From the NCBI GenBank assembly GCA_036172665.1, contig CM069869.1:1674001-1738000 (forward strand): a stretch of 64,000 nt of DNA, in the 5' to 3' direction. The DNA is from Prosopocoilus inquinatus. Its lineage: Eukaryota > Arthropoda > Insecta > Coleoptera > Lucanidae. Below the pieces are notes generated by a model that was not told the DNA's origin, ran no database searches, and saw nothing but the letters and a program-made list of their open reading frames with translations. Each line of letters opens with the position of its first letter. Position 1 is the first letter of the stretch. Both the position numbers and the translations under genes were made by a program. This document shows positions 13,197-26,164 of the stretch, in pieces.

Positions 13197-13290
13197 ATAA
13201 CGTATCATTTTAATTATATTATACATTTAATACACGTTTGTATATAACGCAGATAAACAGCAGTTGTGCGTACACTTAGAATGAAGGTTG
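13197..13290 (+). repeat. uninterrupted paralogue of the foldback target site
   Basis: This stretch (CATTTTAATTATATTATAC and onward to GTACACTTAGAATGAAGG) parallels 9983-10004 joined to 11846-11910, with the foldback element absent. It acts as an empty-site copy and fixes the element ends at the TATA duplication. Confidence 0.6.
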
Positions 13291-15969
13291 TATTTTTTGT
13301 TGTATATTTACCCCCACTTGACCCAATGTAGTTTCATTAACTTTGTACTGTACTACTTTGATTTCGATGATTTTTAAACTGTCCTGGCCTTATACTTATA
13401 CAATAACATCGATTTGTAATTTATAAAAAAAAAAATTGTTTTCTATCCACAACGATTTCATGAATGAAGAAATCTCACATTTATTGACGTTCACAAAACC
13501 GAAACGAAAAAGGATGGAAATTTTTTTCAAGATATTTTTTTACCCCCAAGCGCAGCCAACAAACACAAACTGCTACTGCGATAAGAAGATCATTTCGTTC
13601 GCAAAGGTAAGCTGAAATATAATATCTCCGTTTGAAAATCGAGTTTCTCTCAGAAACAACGCTTCCTTCAGGACGGAGACGTCCTCAAAAGCAAACAAAT
13701 AGGAAATGGAGCTAGCAAAATGGCTTTCGCGTTTCTTTAATCTCGGTGAACGTTGACTCTTCTTCGTCGCGCGCACGCCTTTAAAAATAAGACGCGAGGC
13801 GCTGTTGTCCCCCCCCCCCCCCGCTATTTCGTAATCTGCAATTTGGAACGCCATTAGTTCAAATGACTTTAATTTACAACAAATTAATCAGAAATTACAA
13901 ATAAGTCCTCTTACTTCCGGTCGGCACATCTTGGTTTTAATTTTTATAACAGTCGAAACGTCTTTTGAAAAGCAGAGGTTTTACCGGTACCTTGTTTTTC
14001 ATTAACTGTAAACAAGAACAAAGTATGTGGTCTCTTATTAAAATTAAACGCACTAGTGCCGCTTCGGAGTACCTCCATTACATGAGACTTAGGCGAGATG
14101 AGAATACACTTAAATGGCTTTAGAATAGGCAATCGATTTCGCCGTTAGATTTTCAAAGTCTGCACTCCAGTTACAACGGAAACTTAGTCTGCAGTTTGTT
14201 TGTAAAATAAGTGTAGAAATTTGAGGCCATAAGTGGTCCTCCTTCGAAGGGCTTTGAAGTGCTAGAAATCCATTCGAGAGCGATCAGCGGAGAAGTTTGT
14301 CGTCTCGCTCCACGAAATATTACGCAGTGGAGAGGGCCAGAGATAAAACGTCAAATAGAACAGCGCACAGGAGACTAAAAGCCTAACGGGGAAACAAAGA
14401 AAGTCGTAAAGGACGAACCGGATCAGCCAACAACGATTAAACTCACCTGATGAGATTGAGCACCAAGTTGGTAAAAGGGGCGTGAAAACGCCGCTTATCT
14501 TAGGTAAACCAGTCAGAGTCGGCCAAAGGCCGTGAGGTATATTTCACCTCCTGGGGAAATATTTCTTCGACACACACAAAACGCAAGTGGTTTACCCGTA
14601 CTCAGTATAGAGAATAGAGTCTTGCTAACTCGATTCGGGGAGCGGGGAGAAGAGAAACAAACATGAAGAGAGGACGGATTGAGATGAACCCAATCCAACA
14701 CAAGAATGACATAATGTTCCGGGTATCAAGTTAAATGTCAGAGATAATGGGAGCGTCCTCGAAACAGAAAAAAAGGGTTCTAAACCGTGTGTCGATATGT
14801 GCATGAACGCGCGAGATCAATTGCGAGAGCGACAGATGAAACAGCGATTCAGTTATCAATGCGCGAGAGAGAACGGTGTTTAATCCCTTAGCATGAGATA
14901 ACATTAAAATATTTCTCGCAGCAGCGTGCACGTTCCGAACGCCCGCGCCACTACCCATTGATTCTTTACCGTGGTTTCAACTAAACAACATCGTGAAAAT
15001 TTCTACACTTGCTTTACAAACACCCCAAACAGTTACTAATTGTAAGTGCAACCTTGAAACGAGCAGCTTTAAAATCTCCGACTTGATATTAATTAATTAA
15101 AATGTAAGCAGCGGAACTCGCCGACTGGCAAATTGCAACTTCATTGTCTTTCTTTGCGCCGCGCAGCGCCAGGCAAAAAAAAATCGCTGCGAAATTCGGG
15201 GAAGTTGATTAAAATTGATGCTCTGTTTCTCGGTGCTTAGCGTTCCGTTGTTTTACGCGGATAAACGAACGGAATTACCTTGTCTTACGCTCATTAATTA
15301 ATCATCCCTCTCTCCTAAAATCAAGACTGAAACAAGGCCGCGAAATATCGGGCGGAAAAATGAACGGCCGAATTGGCGAAAGAAATTTATACGGCTGAGC
15401 ACGAAAAGCTCGAAAATGCCACCCACGGTTCAGCTTTCGCCGCCGTGTTTACTTCCTGCATTTCCGTAAAAAAAGGAAGCTCAAATTGAGATATAAATAT
15501 TTGCAAAGAATTTCGGGGGAGCTCCGGTGTTGAATAAAAGATAAAGGGACGCGAAGGGCAGCAGACAAACAAATACAAAAATCATTAATAATGTCATGAA
15601 TGCAAAGTAAACATTTTTAGTCAAATGCTAAAATTTGTTTGTAAAATTTATAAATATTTTGCAATAGCGTTTTAAGTATACCAGGTGAGCAAAACAAAAT
15701 TTTTCTAAACAGAGCAGACGTCCATTCCATTCAGTAATTTAAATTTAAAAGTATGCGAGAAATTAATTTATAGAAACATATATATGCACTACCAAATTAT
15801 ATAAGTTACACGGCAAACCAGCGGCAGCTCAAAAGGTTTCGGAGAGGTGGTCGTGGAAGAAAAAAAGAGGAAATCATCACAAGAAGTGTGGACCCTTGCA
15901 CATTAGAACGAACACTAAGCTTTAGGACAGTCTTCGCCTCGAAGCAAGTGGAGGGATATTGGAGTCTTC
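13291..15969. other. anonymous DNA with a poly-C run
   Basis: No gene recognised. A C homopolymer of about 15 bases starts near 13808. A donor-like GTGAGT on the minus strand near 14446 has no convincing exon upstream of it. Confidence 0.5.
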
Positions 15970-16131
15970 CTTTTTGTATCGCACAGCCATCTTCCAGCTT
16001 CATGGTTCGATATTTTGACGGTCGTATTTGCTAAGTGTAGTGGAGTTATTCATAACTCCACTACACTTAGCAAATACGACCGTCAAAATATCGAACCATG
16101 AAGCTGGAAGATGGCTGTTCGATACAAAAAG
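15970..16131. repeat. near-perfect palindrome, about 80-bp arms
   Basis: The sequence is symmetrical about 16050/16051. Base 15970 pairs with 16131 and the arms run to 16049 and 16052 with one clear mismatch (in GTATCGCACAG against GTATCGAACAG), leaving a loop of about two bases. Beyond 15970 the symmetry quickly fails. No terminal repeats of a known family are seen. Such a structure could be a young inverted duplication, a fold-back transposon tip, a hairpin-RNA source, or an assembly artefact. Confidence 0.85.
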
Positions 16132-18452
16132 AAATTGCAAAGATGCTTAGGCCAAAATCTCGATGGAAAGGTTGAACTAGAGAGTGTAATTCGCTCAGTA
16201 GAAGCAGTGAATAAGTTAAAAACTGACTTAAATAACCAGGGAGCAAACCGCTTCCAAAAAAAAAGGAAAAATACTGTGTAGCGTTAGAACAAAAACTAAT
16301 CGGGCAATTGGCCAGATTTAGGTGACACAGCGAGTAGATAATGAGCAGCCGGAAAAATGCATCTAAATCAAACTGGGCCCATAACACTGTGCACACCAGA
16401 CAGATTTTAAAATAAGCTTCAGATGATACGAAATAACTTTCATTTGAAATATTTCTTTTTGTAAATTCAGTACCTAGAGAGTTATGAAGAAAGCCGCCTT
16501 AAGTGGAACGGCCTGTATATGCAACGTATATTTCTTATTAGAATAACTCAGAGAATCAAAAATTGTTAACATTCAACATTCGCAGGCAACCCGATAAAAC
16601 TAAATACTGAATAAAAGATGAGATATTTTTAAAATAAATGTGTATTCATCTATTATGTTGTTTGTTTTTCACAATATTTTTTGGTCTATGCATTTAAAAA
16701 AATAACAATAGTTACAATTACCCTGAAAATTGAGTTCGTTTTAATATAAAACACTTCAGTGCGCGTGTATATTGAATACGATCGGAATAAATTCATCCCT
16801 CATGGAAGCCATTCGAGCCGGAAAATTTAAGACTATTTTTCTTCTTCTTCTTTCCAGAACGCGGTGCGCTCGCTCGTACACATAACAGAGGACGTTTCCC
16901 TTCGAGTTTCCCGTCCGGCGAATTTCAAAGAAGTACTACATTCGCTTTTTGCACAAAGCGAGACATAATCAAAATATGTAAAATTTCTGTTTGCGCTACG
17001 TCTCCCGAATTATATCAACGTTCCCTTTCATCTTTTTCACTTAAAAATTACAAGCGAGACGATAATGTCGTGTGCTGATACGAAACAGCTGAAAATTAAA
17101 CGAGAAACTCGTTTATTTTATTTAATGAGCAAAAGTAAAATGAAAATGAAGCTTCTAGTGAACAAGGAGCAACCACAAATATCGTATTATTCTTATGAAT
17201 AATATTTAGGCCGTACAGTAAATACCTTGCAGTGAGTTAGTAAATCGGTGATTGTTTGCCTCGGATGAAGAGCCAAAGAACAGTAGACTTTAATAGATTA
17301 GCCCTTATCAATTCGTGACACTATCACCGTGTTTATTGCACAAAACGATTGACCTCCTACTTACTTTAACTTCAAATGTCAAATGCAGGATAGGTGCATG
17401 TAAAATTTTGAAGTACTGTGTACTGAATTACGCGCGAATTATATGTAAAATGCGCTCGAGCGTTTTGTTTGGCCAACAAATTTACATTCAATCTAGCGAT
17501 CGACATAAATACGAACGCGATCGGAAAGCGCAGAACATTTGTTCGAATTTGTAATAAACTGCCTGCATGAGTAATGTGAACGGCTCGCAGAATGCAGTAC
17601 GTATTTATCGGATTTATAGCTTTATTATGCTCTTTTATCGGCTGCCAACTCTTATTTCTGCGAAATTCCGACTGATTTATCGCCGACAACAGATTATTTA
17701 ATTCGCATTTTCAAAAAACGAGACCTTCAACGTTTTAATCTAACGGAAGAAACGTCGACGCGTTTAAATATAAATGAATTTACTTTTGGAGTTACATAAA
17801 ATTTAACGCGTGGTTTTAGGTTTATTTGACAAAATTGTTCAGTTAGCATTTCACAAGTACGATGATCATCGACTCAGGTTTAATGGTCGTGAAAGTATTA
17901 CCGACATTTGCTTAATTCGCAGATCAAAGTTCTTTTCAGCCGATGGAACTTCATGCAAAATTAACATTTTAACAGAGGGAATTCCATGCTGACAAATGAA
18001 AACCAAGTTGTTTGCACTTACTTGAGAGTGCCACGCAGCTGATTGTATTACATTCGAAACAATTAACGTACTCGCCCATTAAATGTGTTTGTCTACGAGA
18101 CGCTAACAATTTTAGTACGTCGATCTTTGTACCCGAACCTTTACAAACGCACCTGCACGATTAGTTGCCACGCCTAAAGCTTTCCGTCGATTTTATTGCT
18201 TCTCCAAACAAATTTTTATTACCATAAAGTAATTATATTCGAATTCATCAAATTGCGTTAGTTTAAATTGCTCGTTGAGGTTTCGGTTCGAAATAATTCT
18301 TGACGCAAATTAAAGCGAGTTTCTTTACGGTTTTTGCGTGTTAGAAGCAAACAATATCGCATGGAATTTTTTTTCTCTTTATTAGGAAGAGGTCATTCTT
18401 TCCAAACGAGCGTGGGCGTCGTTTATTTAATTTAATAGGATTTCTTTTCTTT
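16132..18452. other. anonymous DNA
   Basis: No gene or clear repeat. GGAACGGCCTGTATAT near 16504 looks like another MITE terminus. Confidence 0.55.
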
Positions 18453-19068
18453 TTGTGGAATTCCTCCGCAAATTATTTCAGATCTATCAACGGCCATACA
18501 ATTTCCGTCTCGCCTTTTCTGTTTTTTATTCATAGCTTAGCTGATGCGACTTTAAGTTTTTTTTTTTTAACGTTAACGCCTCGATGGATGTCTCATCTGG
18601 TCTCACTTTGCACATTTCATTTCACTGACCGTTACTTACATGTCAGAAGATTTTGATTCGTGCATCTCCTCCTTTTTTAATTAATTTTCGGAGGTATTCT
18701 TTTAAGAATCGTGAATTAAAAATTTCAGGCATTCCCACGGCCATAAAATTTCCGTCTCGCCTTTTTTGCTTCTTATAGTTTAGCTTCTGCGACTTCAGGT
18801 TTTTTGTTAACGTTAACGCCCCTCGCCGGTCGTCTCATCTGGCCTCACCTTTCGTATTTCATTTCATTGGCCGTTATTGATGTCAGATTGATTTTGATTA
18901 TTGCAACCTCTCCTAATTTTTAATGTTCGGGGCGATTGGGGGAGTACGTTTAATTTCATTTAAGAATTTCTTTCAAGAATCGCGAATTAATTATTTCAGG
19001 TTTTTTCACGGCCATAAATTTTCCGTCTCGCCTTTTCTGTTTTTTTTGTAGTTTGGCTCATGCGACTT
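18453..19068 (+). repeat. tandem repeat array, units of about 250-270 bp
   Basis: The landmark TTTCCGTCTCGCC recurs near 18502, 18750 and 19020. The companion landmarks TTAACGTTAACGCC and TCTCATCTGG recur with the same spacing. The third unit is cut at GCGACTTTA (19068), and its remaining half resumes at 22799 on the other side of a non-LTR element. The units are AT-rich and non-coding. Confidence 0.75.
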
Positions 19069-19141
19069 TATTATTATTATTATTCACGTAATGCCCAAGA
19101 GCTAAAAATGCCATTTAATGAGCATGTAGTTGACATATAAT

Positions 19142-19305
19142 TTAGTCACCACTCAGTTTTTGTAACATTACATTTCTTAAGTTACTAACCGTGGTCGTGT
19201 TTAAATCTGTTGAGTCCGCTATTTTGTTAAAATAGTCGGTCATTATATATACAGGTGATCTTTTTACAAAATTCGAGTGTGCATTGGGACAAACATATGT
19301 AGCCT
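19142..19305 (-). pseudogene. C-terminal tail of ORF2 of non-LTR element 1
   Basis: A minus-strand open frame ends at the TAA at 19142-19144 and reads, in part, RSPVYIMTDYFNKIADSTD, a composition typical of the last residues of insect non-LTR ORF2 proteins just before the 3' tail. It is separated from the RT part by about 1.4 kb of T-rich sequence, so ORF2 was split by a later insertion or expansion. Confidence 0.5.
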
Positions 19306-19309
19306 TAAA

Positions 19310-20735
19310 TAAAACACTATTTTAGTATATATCACTATATTTAACACAAGAATTGTGACTGCAGTTTCGGCATACAATGCCATTATCAAACTAAAATATT
19401 TTAACAACACTTCAACTTAAAACTAGCGCTAAAACGGTAGAGGTGTAGTACTGAGAATTCTAATTTAATTAAAATTTAAACAGGGTTCAAAGAGGGGCGT
19501 GTACATCAGGTCGGTTTGGTCGTTAGTTAAAAATTCATCAATTTTCTTCATTCGATTTGACCTACAGTTAAGTTAATTTTATAAAATTTTTATTTTCATC
19601 TCATCTTCGTGTCACAGATCGTCTTTTGGTTTTTTTATTCCTCATTTGTCTTATTTAATTCTATTTTTGATGTAATTAAATTAATCGACCGTTAATTTTT
19701 CTTTTATCCTATTCCTTTTGATTTGATTTTTTTGTTAATTATCATTTTTTCATGTATATGTTGCATTAACTAATTAATCGTCTTTGGTTTTTTTTTTCTC
19801 TCAGTAGATTTGTCAGTAGATTTGCGTTTGAATTATCATTTTGATTCTCTTCTTTATTTTTCTTCAAACAAACTTTCTTTTAAAGATAGTTAATTTTATT
19901 AAAATTTTTATTTTCGTCTTGTCTTCGTCACCGATTGTCATTTGTTTTTTTGTTTTTTAATTTCTCTTTTGACTATTAAATTTTATTTCTGGTGTAATCG
20001 AGTTAACCGGTCACCCTTTAATTTTTCTTTTATTATGTATCATTTGATTAGCTTTTTTAATTATCGACCTTTTTTTTTCTCTTTTATTCTATTTCGTTTG
20101 ATTTGCTGTTTTTTTCTTTTAATTATCAGTTTTATCATGTTTCGTTTTTGCATTTTCTTTTGTTTGATTTAATTTGACACGATTTTATTGTACGTGAATG
20201 TATATTTTGGCGATGCAAAAAACCTGCTGTATTTTCTATGCAAATAAAAATAATAGATAATAATAATCATTATTGTTTAATTAATCATTTTACTGTCTTT
20301 TGTTGTTTTTTTTTTCTTTCACTCGACTTGAATTTATTTCATTTTATGTCTTTCTTCGTTAATTTTTGCAGATTGAATTTTTTTATTGTGTTTCACAAAC
20401 CGATTTGACTTATTGCTAGTTTTACACAATTTTTATTTTCGGCCTCATTTCTGCGACGATCTTCTGGTTTTTTTTTTGTTTTATTTGCGATTTGTCCGCA
20501 CGGCCGCATTTTATTTTTATTTTAACAATCAATTGTTTTTTTCTTTTATTCAAAAGACTTTATTTAACTTAAATTATTACACGATGGATGATAATAAGAG
20601 TGATTATCGTAACTGAATTAGTGTTTATTTCTTAAACTTTTCATATATTAAAGTGCACTTTAATGTCTCGTTTTCTGTGTTCATCGCTGTACACTGCTTA
20701 ATTCAAATTTATTAATTAATGTTATTCTTAAATCT
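19310..20735 (+). repeat. T-rich degenerate tandem repeat inside non-LTR element 1
   Basis: The plus strand is extremely T-rich and A/T-asymmetric. Blocks beginning near 19566, 19888 and 20410 share a frame of landmarks (TTTTTATTTTC, a CGTC/GATC step, TTTTTTTTTATTC, TTAATTTTTCTTTTAT), so it is an old tandem repeat with a period of about 300-500 bp. Hydrophobic open frames in it follow from poly-T codons and are not genes. Confidence 0.55.
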
Positions 20736-22798
20736 TCAACTTTTTTTTAATGAACTGTATCTAGATTGTTTTTCAAGCATATCTTTTTGATGTTTATAGA
20801 ACGGAAACCATACTATTGAGCAATATTCCAATATAGATCTCACTAAAGAGGAATGCAACATTTCAACTGCTTTCATATTTGTAAATTCTCGAGTACAGCG
20901 TATAACAAATCCTAACATTCGTAAACTTTTGTTAGTAATTTCTCGAAGATGTGCTTCAAAAGTCAAGTGGGTGTCAAAAGTTACTCCTAAGTCTCTAATC
21001 TTTTCATTTTTCTCCACCACAGATGATCCAATCCGGTAATCATACTCAACTACATTTCTTTTTCTTGTATATGTAACAACCTTACATTTATCCACATTTA
21101 AATTTAGTGTATTTATTGTACACCACTCAATCAGATGATCTAACTGTTGTTGTAAAAATTAACAATCACTGATATCTTTGATTTTACAAAAAAATTTAAC
21201 ATCATCCGCAAATAATAAATTATGACATTTAATAACTCCTGTCAGATCATTAATATAAATGGAAAATAAAAGAGGACCCAAATCAGACCCTTGGGGTACA
21301 CCCGACGTCGGAATAAGGTCTGGACTGCACCTATGGTGGATTTTCTCATAGACAAGTAGGAATTAAAAAAATCAACTATATTCGGACAAAAACCAATAAG
21401 TGAAAGCTTATGAAGTAACGGCTTATGATCCACTCTATCAAAAGCTTTTTCGAAATCTGTATAGATCACATCAACTTGCTCTGATTTATTTAAGGTATTA
21501 GATACAAATTGCCCAAAATTACACAAATTAGAAGCTGCAGATCTTCCACTCATGAATCCAAGTTGATTAACACTAATAAAATTAGTTTTGAGAACTTCAT
21601 TCATATTTTTGTAGGTCAATATTTCAAATACTTGGCAAAATTATTCAGTACGGCTACCGATCTATAATTTCTTACGGAATCAGATTTACCTTTTTAAGAA
21701 TTGGAGTAACTTTCGCACTTTTCCATACCGTAGGAAAACCGGACGTTTTTAAAGACCTATTAAATAAATAAATTAACGGAGCCGCTAGCACAGGAGAGCA
21801 ACCTTTAACAAAAAATGATGGTAGACCATCTAATCCTGAGGTAAAATTATTTTTCAGTTTTTTTTTATTGTCACATAAACATCCTTCTCCGAGACTTCAA
21901 AAACTGTATGGTTTAGGGCCATTTTAACAGTAGGCACGACATAATGAGAACTGCAATCAGTTTTGGAACTATCATTGCTAGCTTGAAAAATACTACTAAA
22001 GTGTTCTGCAAAAGCTTCAACTATTTCACAGGAAGACGTAGTTATTTTATCTTCAATAAGTAAAGTGTTAAGAAAATTGGTTTCGTTGTTTTTGGATTTA
22101 ACGTAAGTCCAGAGACTTTTTGCTATCGCCAATAACAGAGTTTTGTGTTCTATGTATATAAGCATTGTAATCAATTTTGATTTGAGCTTTCATTTCTCTT
22201 CTAATCCGTTTAAAACTGAGCAAGTCAGCATTACGTTTATATCTCCTACATCTTTTTCGCACCGCTTCTTTTTGTTTAATAAGTGTTTTAAGGCAACGAG
22301 AATACCACTTAGGAAAACGGTAATGTTTTTTGATAGCAACTGGAACATACATATGAAGTATCTAATTAAATTTGCTGAAAAAAGCTTCGCATGCTGAATT
22401 GACATCCTTAAAGCTGCAGAGGTATTTCCAGTCTATATTTGGCAGGGCTTTATACAAATTATGAAAATCAGCCTTCTTAAAATCAAGATAGTTAATATGT
22501 TCATTTTGTTTGGGTTTAGAGATTCGATGTTTTACTAAAGTAAAGTGGATATGTAGCGGTGGATGATGGGAGTCAACTTTAACCAAAGGATTTTCATCTT
22601 TTTCAACTAAGATATCATCGATATTAGAAAGAACCAAATCAAGTAACCTTCCATTTGAATTATGTATGGTGTTCACCTGATTCAAGTTTAACGTTTCAAT
22701 AAAAAAGTTAAGAGTCATAGATTTAGCGTCTTCTACACCATTATAGAATGAGCCTACATTAAAATCATCAGCTATTAAAACACTACCATCAAAGTCTT
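20736..22798 (-). pseudogene. ORF2 of non-LTR element 1 (endonuclease and RT), decayed
   Basis: Order on the minus strand: a 3' endonuclease part at 22362-22798 (SVLIADDFN, an LGDFN-like motif; SHHPPLHI); a linker at 21854-22405; and reverse transcriptase at 21242-21619 with YTDFEKAFDRVDHKPLL. The frame then shifts and continues with VPQGSDLGPLLFSIYINDL and the FADD catalytic motif near 21196-21210. Last comes a C-terminal RT/thumb part at 20736-21095 (MDKCKVVTYTRKRN). Several frameshifts and stops separate the pieces, so it cannot produce a working enzyme. The family is Jockey/CR1-like. The 5' endonuclease half is missing, consistent with 5' truncation on insertion. Confidence 0.85.
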
Positions 22799-22873
22799 TA
22801 GTTTTTTTGTTGACGTTAACACGCCTCGCTGGGTATCTCTCATCTGGTCTCACCTTTCACCTTTCTGTTTAAC
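22799..22873 (+). repeat. remaining half of the interrupted tandem unit
   Basis: TTTTTTTGTTGACGTTAAC followed by TCTCATCTGGTCTCACC continues the unit broken at 19068. Confidence 0.7.
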
Positions 22874-22886
22874 ATAGACGTTTAAA

Positions 22887-23155
22887 AAAATTGGATTTAA
22901 CGTCCTAACTACAAAAAGTTTTTTTTTTTAAAACTAGATCCGTATTTAACTAACTAGATACGAGTTACGTATTTTGGCAGCTATTCTGCCATCTTCAGTA
23001 GATGCCTTCTTCTTGATCTTCTTGATCACAACAGAAGGCATCTACTGAAGATGGCAGCATAGCTGCCAAAGTACGTACCTAGTTTAAAAAAAGAACTTTT
23101 TGTGGTTAAGTGGTTAAATCCAATTTCTTTGTACTACAAACCACAGTCTCCAATA
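22887..23155. repeat. foldback MITE, copy 1
   Basis: GGCAGCTATTCTGCCATC and GTAGATGCCTTCTTCTTG are mirrored by AGAAGGCATCTACTGAAG and GGCAGCATAGCTGCC, giving a hairpin centred near 23025. Outer sequences TTGGATTTAAC and GTTAAATCCAA extend the symmetry. A relative lies at 52363-52550. No coding capacity. Confidence 0.75.
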
Positions 23156-23411
23156 CATTTTAATATAATAATAATAATAATAATAGTGTCTTTATTCAAC
23201 AGTTAAAATAAACGAGATATTTAGATAATCAGAAAGTTGGCGAGGTTCAGTACGAACGCAAAAGCGTACGACTGCTCTGCCACCTAACTAACAGTAATGA
23301 ATATGTATACTAAGAGAAAAAAAAATACAATACAATAAGACGTGTTAGTTACTACGTAGTGATTGAAACAAAATTTTGAAAACTTACTAACGTAATAGCA
23401 TTTAATAGATC

Positions 23412-26164
23412 TTAGGCTTGTAAGGATAACAACTTCTGAAACAGCTTGCGTCTGAAGTGAGAGTGGTCAAGTGTAGCGCATTCCAAATGATACTTATTGA
23501 AAAAATTTACGATACAATAACTGAAGGAGCGTTTAAAATTTTGAGACTTATGAAGCGGTGGAGTTAGCAATCCTTTGTATCGTAGATTTAAATTGTGTAC
23601 ATCAGTTCGATATGTAATTAAGTTATATAAATATGGTGGATGTTGATAGTATATAATTTTGTAAAATAAACAGTAAGCGTGAAATGTTCTTCTATGATCC
23701 ATACGCAACCAGCCCACCTCTTTGATTTTGTTACTAATACTGAAATATTTAGTGATTCCGTAGATCAACCGTAGACAGGAATTTTGTAATTTTTGTAATC
23801 TATTTTTATTTAGGACGTCCAAGTGAGGTCCATACACGGAGTCGCATTAACCAACTCTACTTAAAACTAATGAATTACATAAATGAATTTTCGTTTTCTG
23901 ATCTAAGCAATGTCTGTTAAGGTTAATAATTTTTAAATTCATATAAGCTTGCTGTAGCAGTTTTGAAATGTGATGTGTGAATTTGAGATTAGAATCTAGA
24001 GTAACTCCTAAGTTTTTTAATTTATCGGTGAGTTTAATACAGTTATTTCCGATTTCGATTTTCATATTCTTAATAACATCATTTTTAAAGTTGCACCTAC
24101 CGAATAGTACAGCTAATGACTTTTCTGGATTTAAAACCAATTTATGCTGAAGAGAGTATTGGTAAATGGCAGCAAGGTCTCTATTTACAAACTCACAAGC
24201 GCGCTCAGAGTCATCAGGATAAAATGAAAAATATATTTGAGAATCATCAGCATAGAAATGAGAAGCACAATACTTTAATACAGAGGGAAATTGTGACGTG
24301 TAAATTAAAAACAAGATAGGTCCTAATATTGAACCTTGTGGAACACCGCAAGTCAATGGTAAAGGACTTGAAACAGAATTTAAATAACGAACTGATTGTT
24401 TTCGAAAAGTTAAATAGCTTTTAATTAAATTGATTGCATTCCGACTTAAACCTATGAAATGAAGAAGTGCAAATAAAGTATTATGGTCAATAGTATCAAA
24501 TGCCTTAGAGTAATCCAAGGTGATTAATACTGTTAATTTTCCATTATCACTGCCTCTCAGAATATCATCTGTTATTTTTAATAGCGCAGTATTGCAGCTA
24601 TACCCCGAGTGAAAACCGGATTGATTTTCCGGCAATACATTAAACTTCGTAAGATGATCTCTGATTTGTTCAGCGATAATTTTTTCAAAAATTTTTGAGA
24701 ATGATGGTAATATGGAAATCGGCCTAATATCCTTGAATTCTTTAGGATTTGAAATTTTTGGCAAGGGAGTGACTAAAGCATACTTCCAGCAATCAGGGAA
24801 TACTGAGCGTACAATACAAAAATTAACAAGATGTTTTATAATATGAGTGAGTTGCGGAACACACAGTTTTATCAAGGCAGAATTTATTCCATCAGTTCCT
24901 GTAGCATTTGATTTCAAAACTTTAATATATTTTTCAATATCGTATTCGGAAACAATATTGAAATTAAATAAATCATCAGGAGATATTCTTTTATTATAGT
25001 AAGTTTTTATTAAAGAAGTGTTATCCACATTAGTAACTGGAATTGATTTAATAAAATATTCATTGATCTTTTCAACATCTTGTAAATGAAGTGGTAAAAT
25101 ATTGTTTTTAGACCTTAAAATATTTAGGTTCCGCAGTGCACTCCACATACCTTTATTACCATAAGCGGTGCATTGATGCTGGAAATAAGCCCTCCTTTCC
25201 CTTCGAACTGCAGCTGTTGTAAAATTCCTTAACACCTTGTAAGCCTGCCAATGTTCAGGACATTTAGTCTGTTTATAACGTACTAAAGCAGTATTTCTTT
25301 GAGTGATCATAAGTTTAATGTTATCTGTAATCCAGGGACGAAAACTTTTAGTAATTCTAACTGTTTTTAATGGAGCATGTCTATCCAGAAGAGTTAATAA
25401 ATTATTATTAAAGAAAGAAACTTTATCATTTACATAATCAAGATGATAAATTTTGTTCCATGGAATTGAACTAAGTTCTTGCAAAAAACGATCTAAGTCG
25501 AAACTCCGAAAATCATGAAATGTTTTGTAAATAGGCGTGGCCGGGGAAATTGAAAAATTAAGTGTACAGTAAATTAGTTCATGATCACGGTCCCAGAATC
25601 GTAGATAATGTTGGTATCAGTTGTAAGAATTAAGTCGATAAGGGTCGAAGAAGTTAAGGTAGTTCTGGTAGGTACAGTAATAATTTGCTTCAAACCGACA
25701 CCATCTATTGAATTTTGCAATAATTTAGAATAAGGTGCACTAATATTTAACAAATCAATGTTAAAGTCGCCCAAACAAATAATATAATCATGGCATGGAA
25801 CAACTTGAGATAGAGACGTTTCTAAGCAACTAACAAAATCTGCAACATTCAAATTTGGTGGTCTGTATACAGTACCAATGCAAATATTGTGAGTACTTAC
25901 TTTCAAAGTTATCCACAGCTGCTCAATATTATTACCCATTGGAATGTTTGTAAAGTTTAATTTATTTTTTACATAGATTGCAACACGTTTGAGTTCAAAA
26001 CCATCAACGCCCACAACATCAGACGCAACTGTTTCTTTAAGCCACGTTTCCGTAATACACAGTACATCCCAATTCATATTTAATAACATGTCCTTAAAAT
26101 TAACAAAACTTCCTAACAAAGATCGGACATTGAGATGAGCTATTTTTAATAAAGTTTTTGACAT
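23412..26164 (-). pseudogene. ORF2 of non-LTR element 2: APE endonuclease and reverse transcriptase
   Basis: The endonuclease begins at the ATG at 26164 (MSKTLLKIAHLNVRSLLG) with CITETWL, TVYRPP, LGDFNIDL and STLIDLIL, as in APE-type endonucleases. A one-base frameshift near 25590 follows, just before the DHELI motif. Reverse transcriptase then runs at 23847-25484 with LRPISILPSFSKIFEK, LDYSKAFDTIDH, GVPQGSILGP and the catalytic FYADD. An in-frame TAA at 23847 separates the last part (23412-23837), a C-terminal domain with QKLQNSCLRLIYG. Together they would form a protein of about 900 residues that nicks target DNA and copies element RNA at the nick. Two lesions make this copy inactive. Confidence 0.9.

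Larger units (their letters stand above)
19069..22798 (-). mobile_element. non-LTR retrotransposon 1, 5'-truncated, in the tandem array
   Basis: The element runs on the minus strand from a truncated endonuclease start at 22798 to a (TTA)n/(AAT)n tail at 19069-19086. It splits one unit of the tandem array. Left flank GACTTTA and right flank CTTTAG suggest a CTTTA target duplication of about five bases. The microsatellite-like 3' tail is usual for CR1/L2/Jockey-type elements. Its coding region is broken and carries a T-rich insertion (about 19310-20735). Confidence 0.75.

Noticed and set aside
13806..13823. Poly-C run (and poly-G near 34931)
   Set aside because: Homopolymers, prone to sequencing error; no element boundary linked to them.
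19942..20616. Hydrophobic membrane-protein-like open frames
   Set aside because: Result of poly-T codons in a T-rich repeat.
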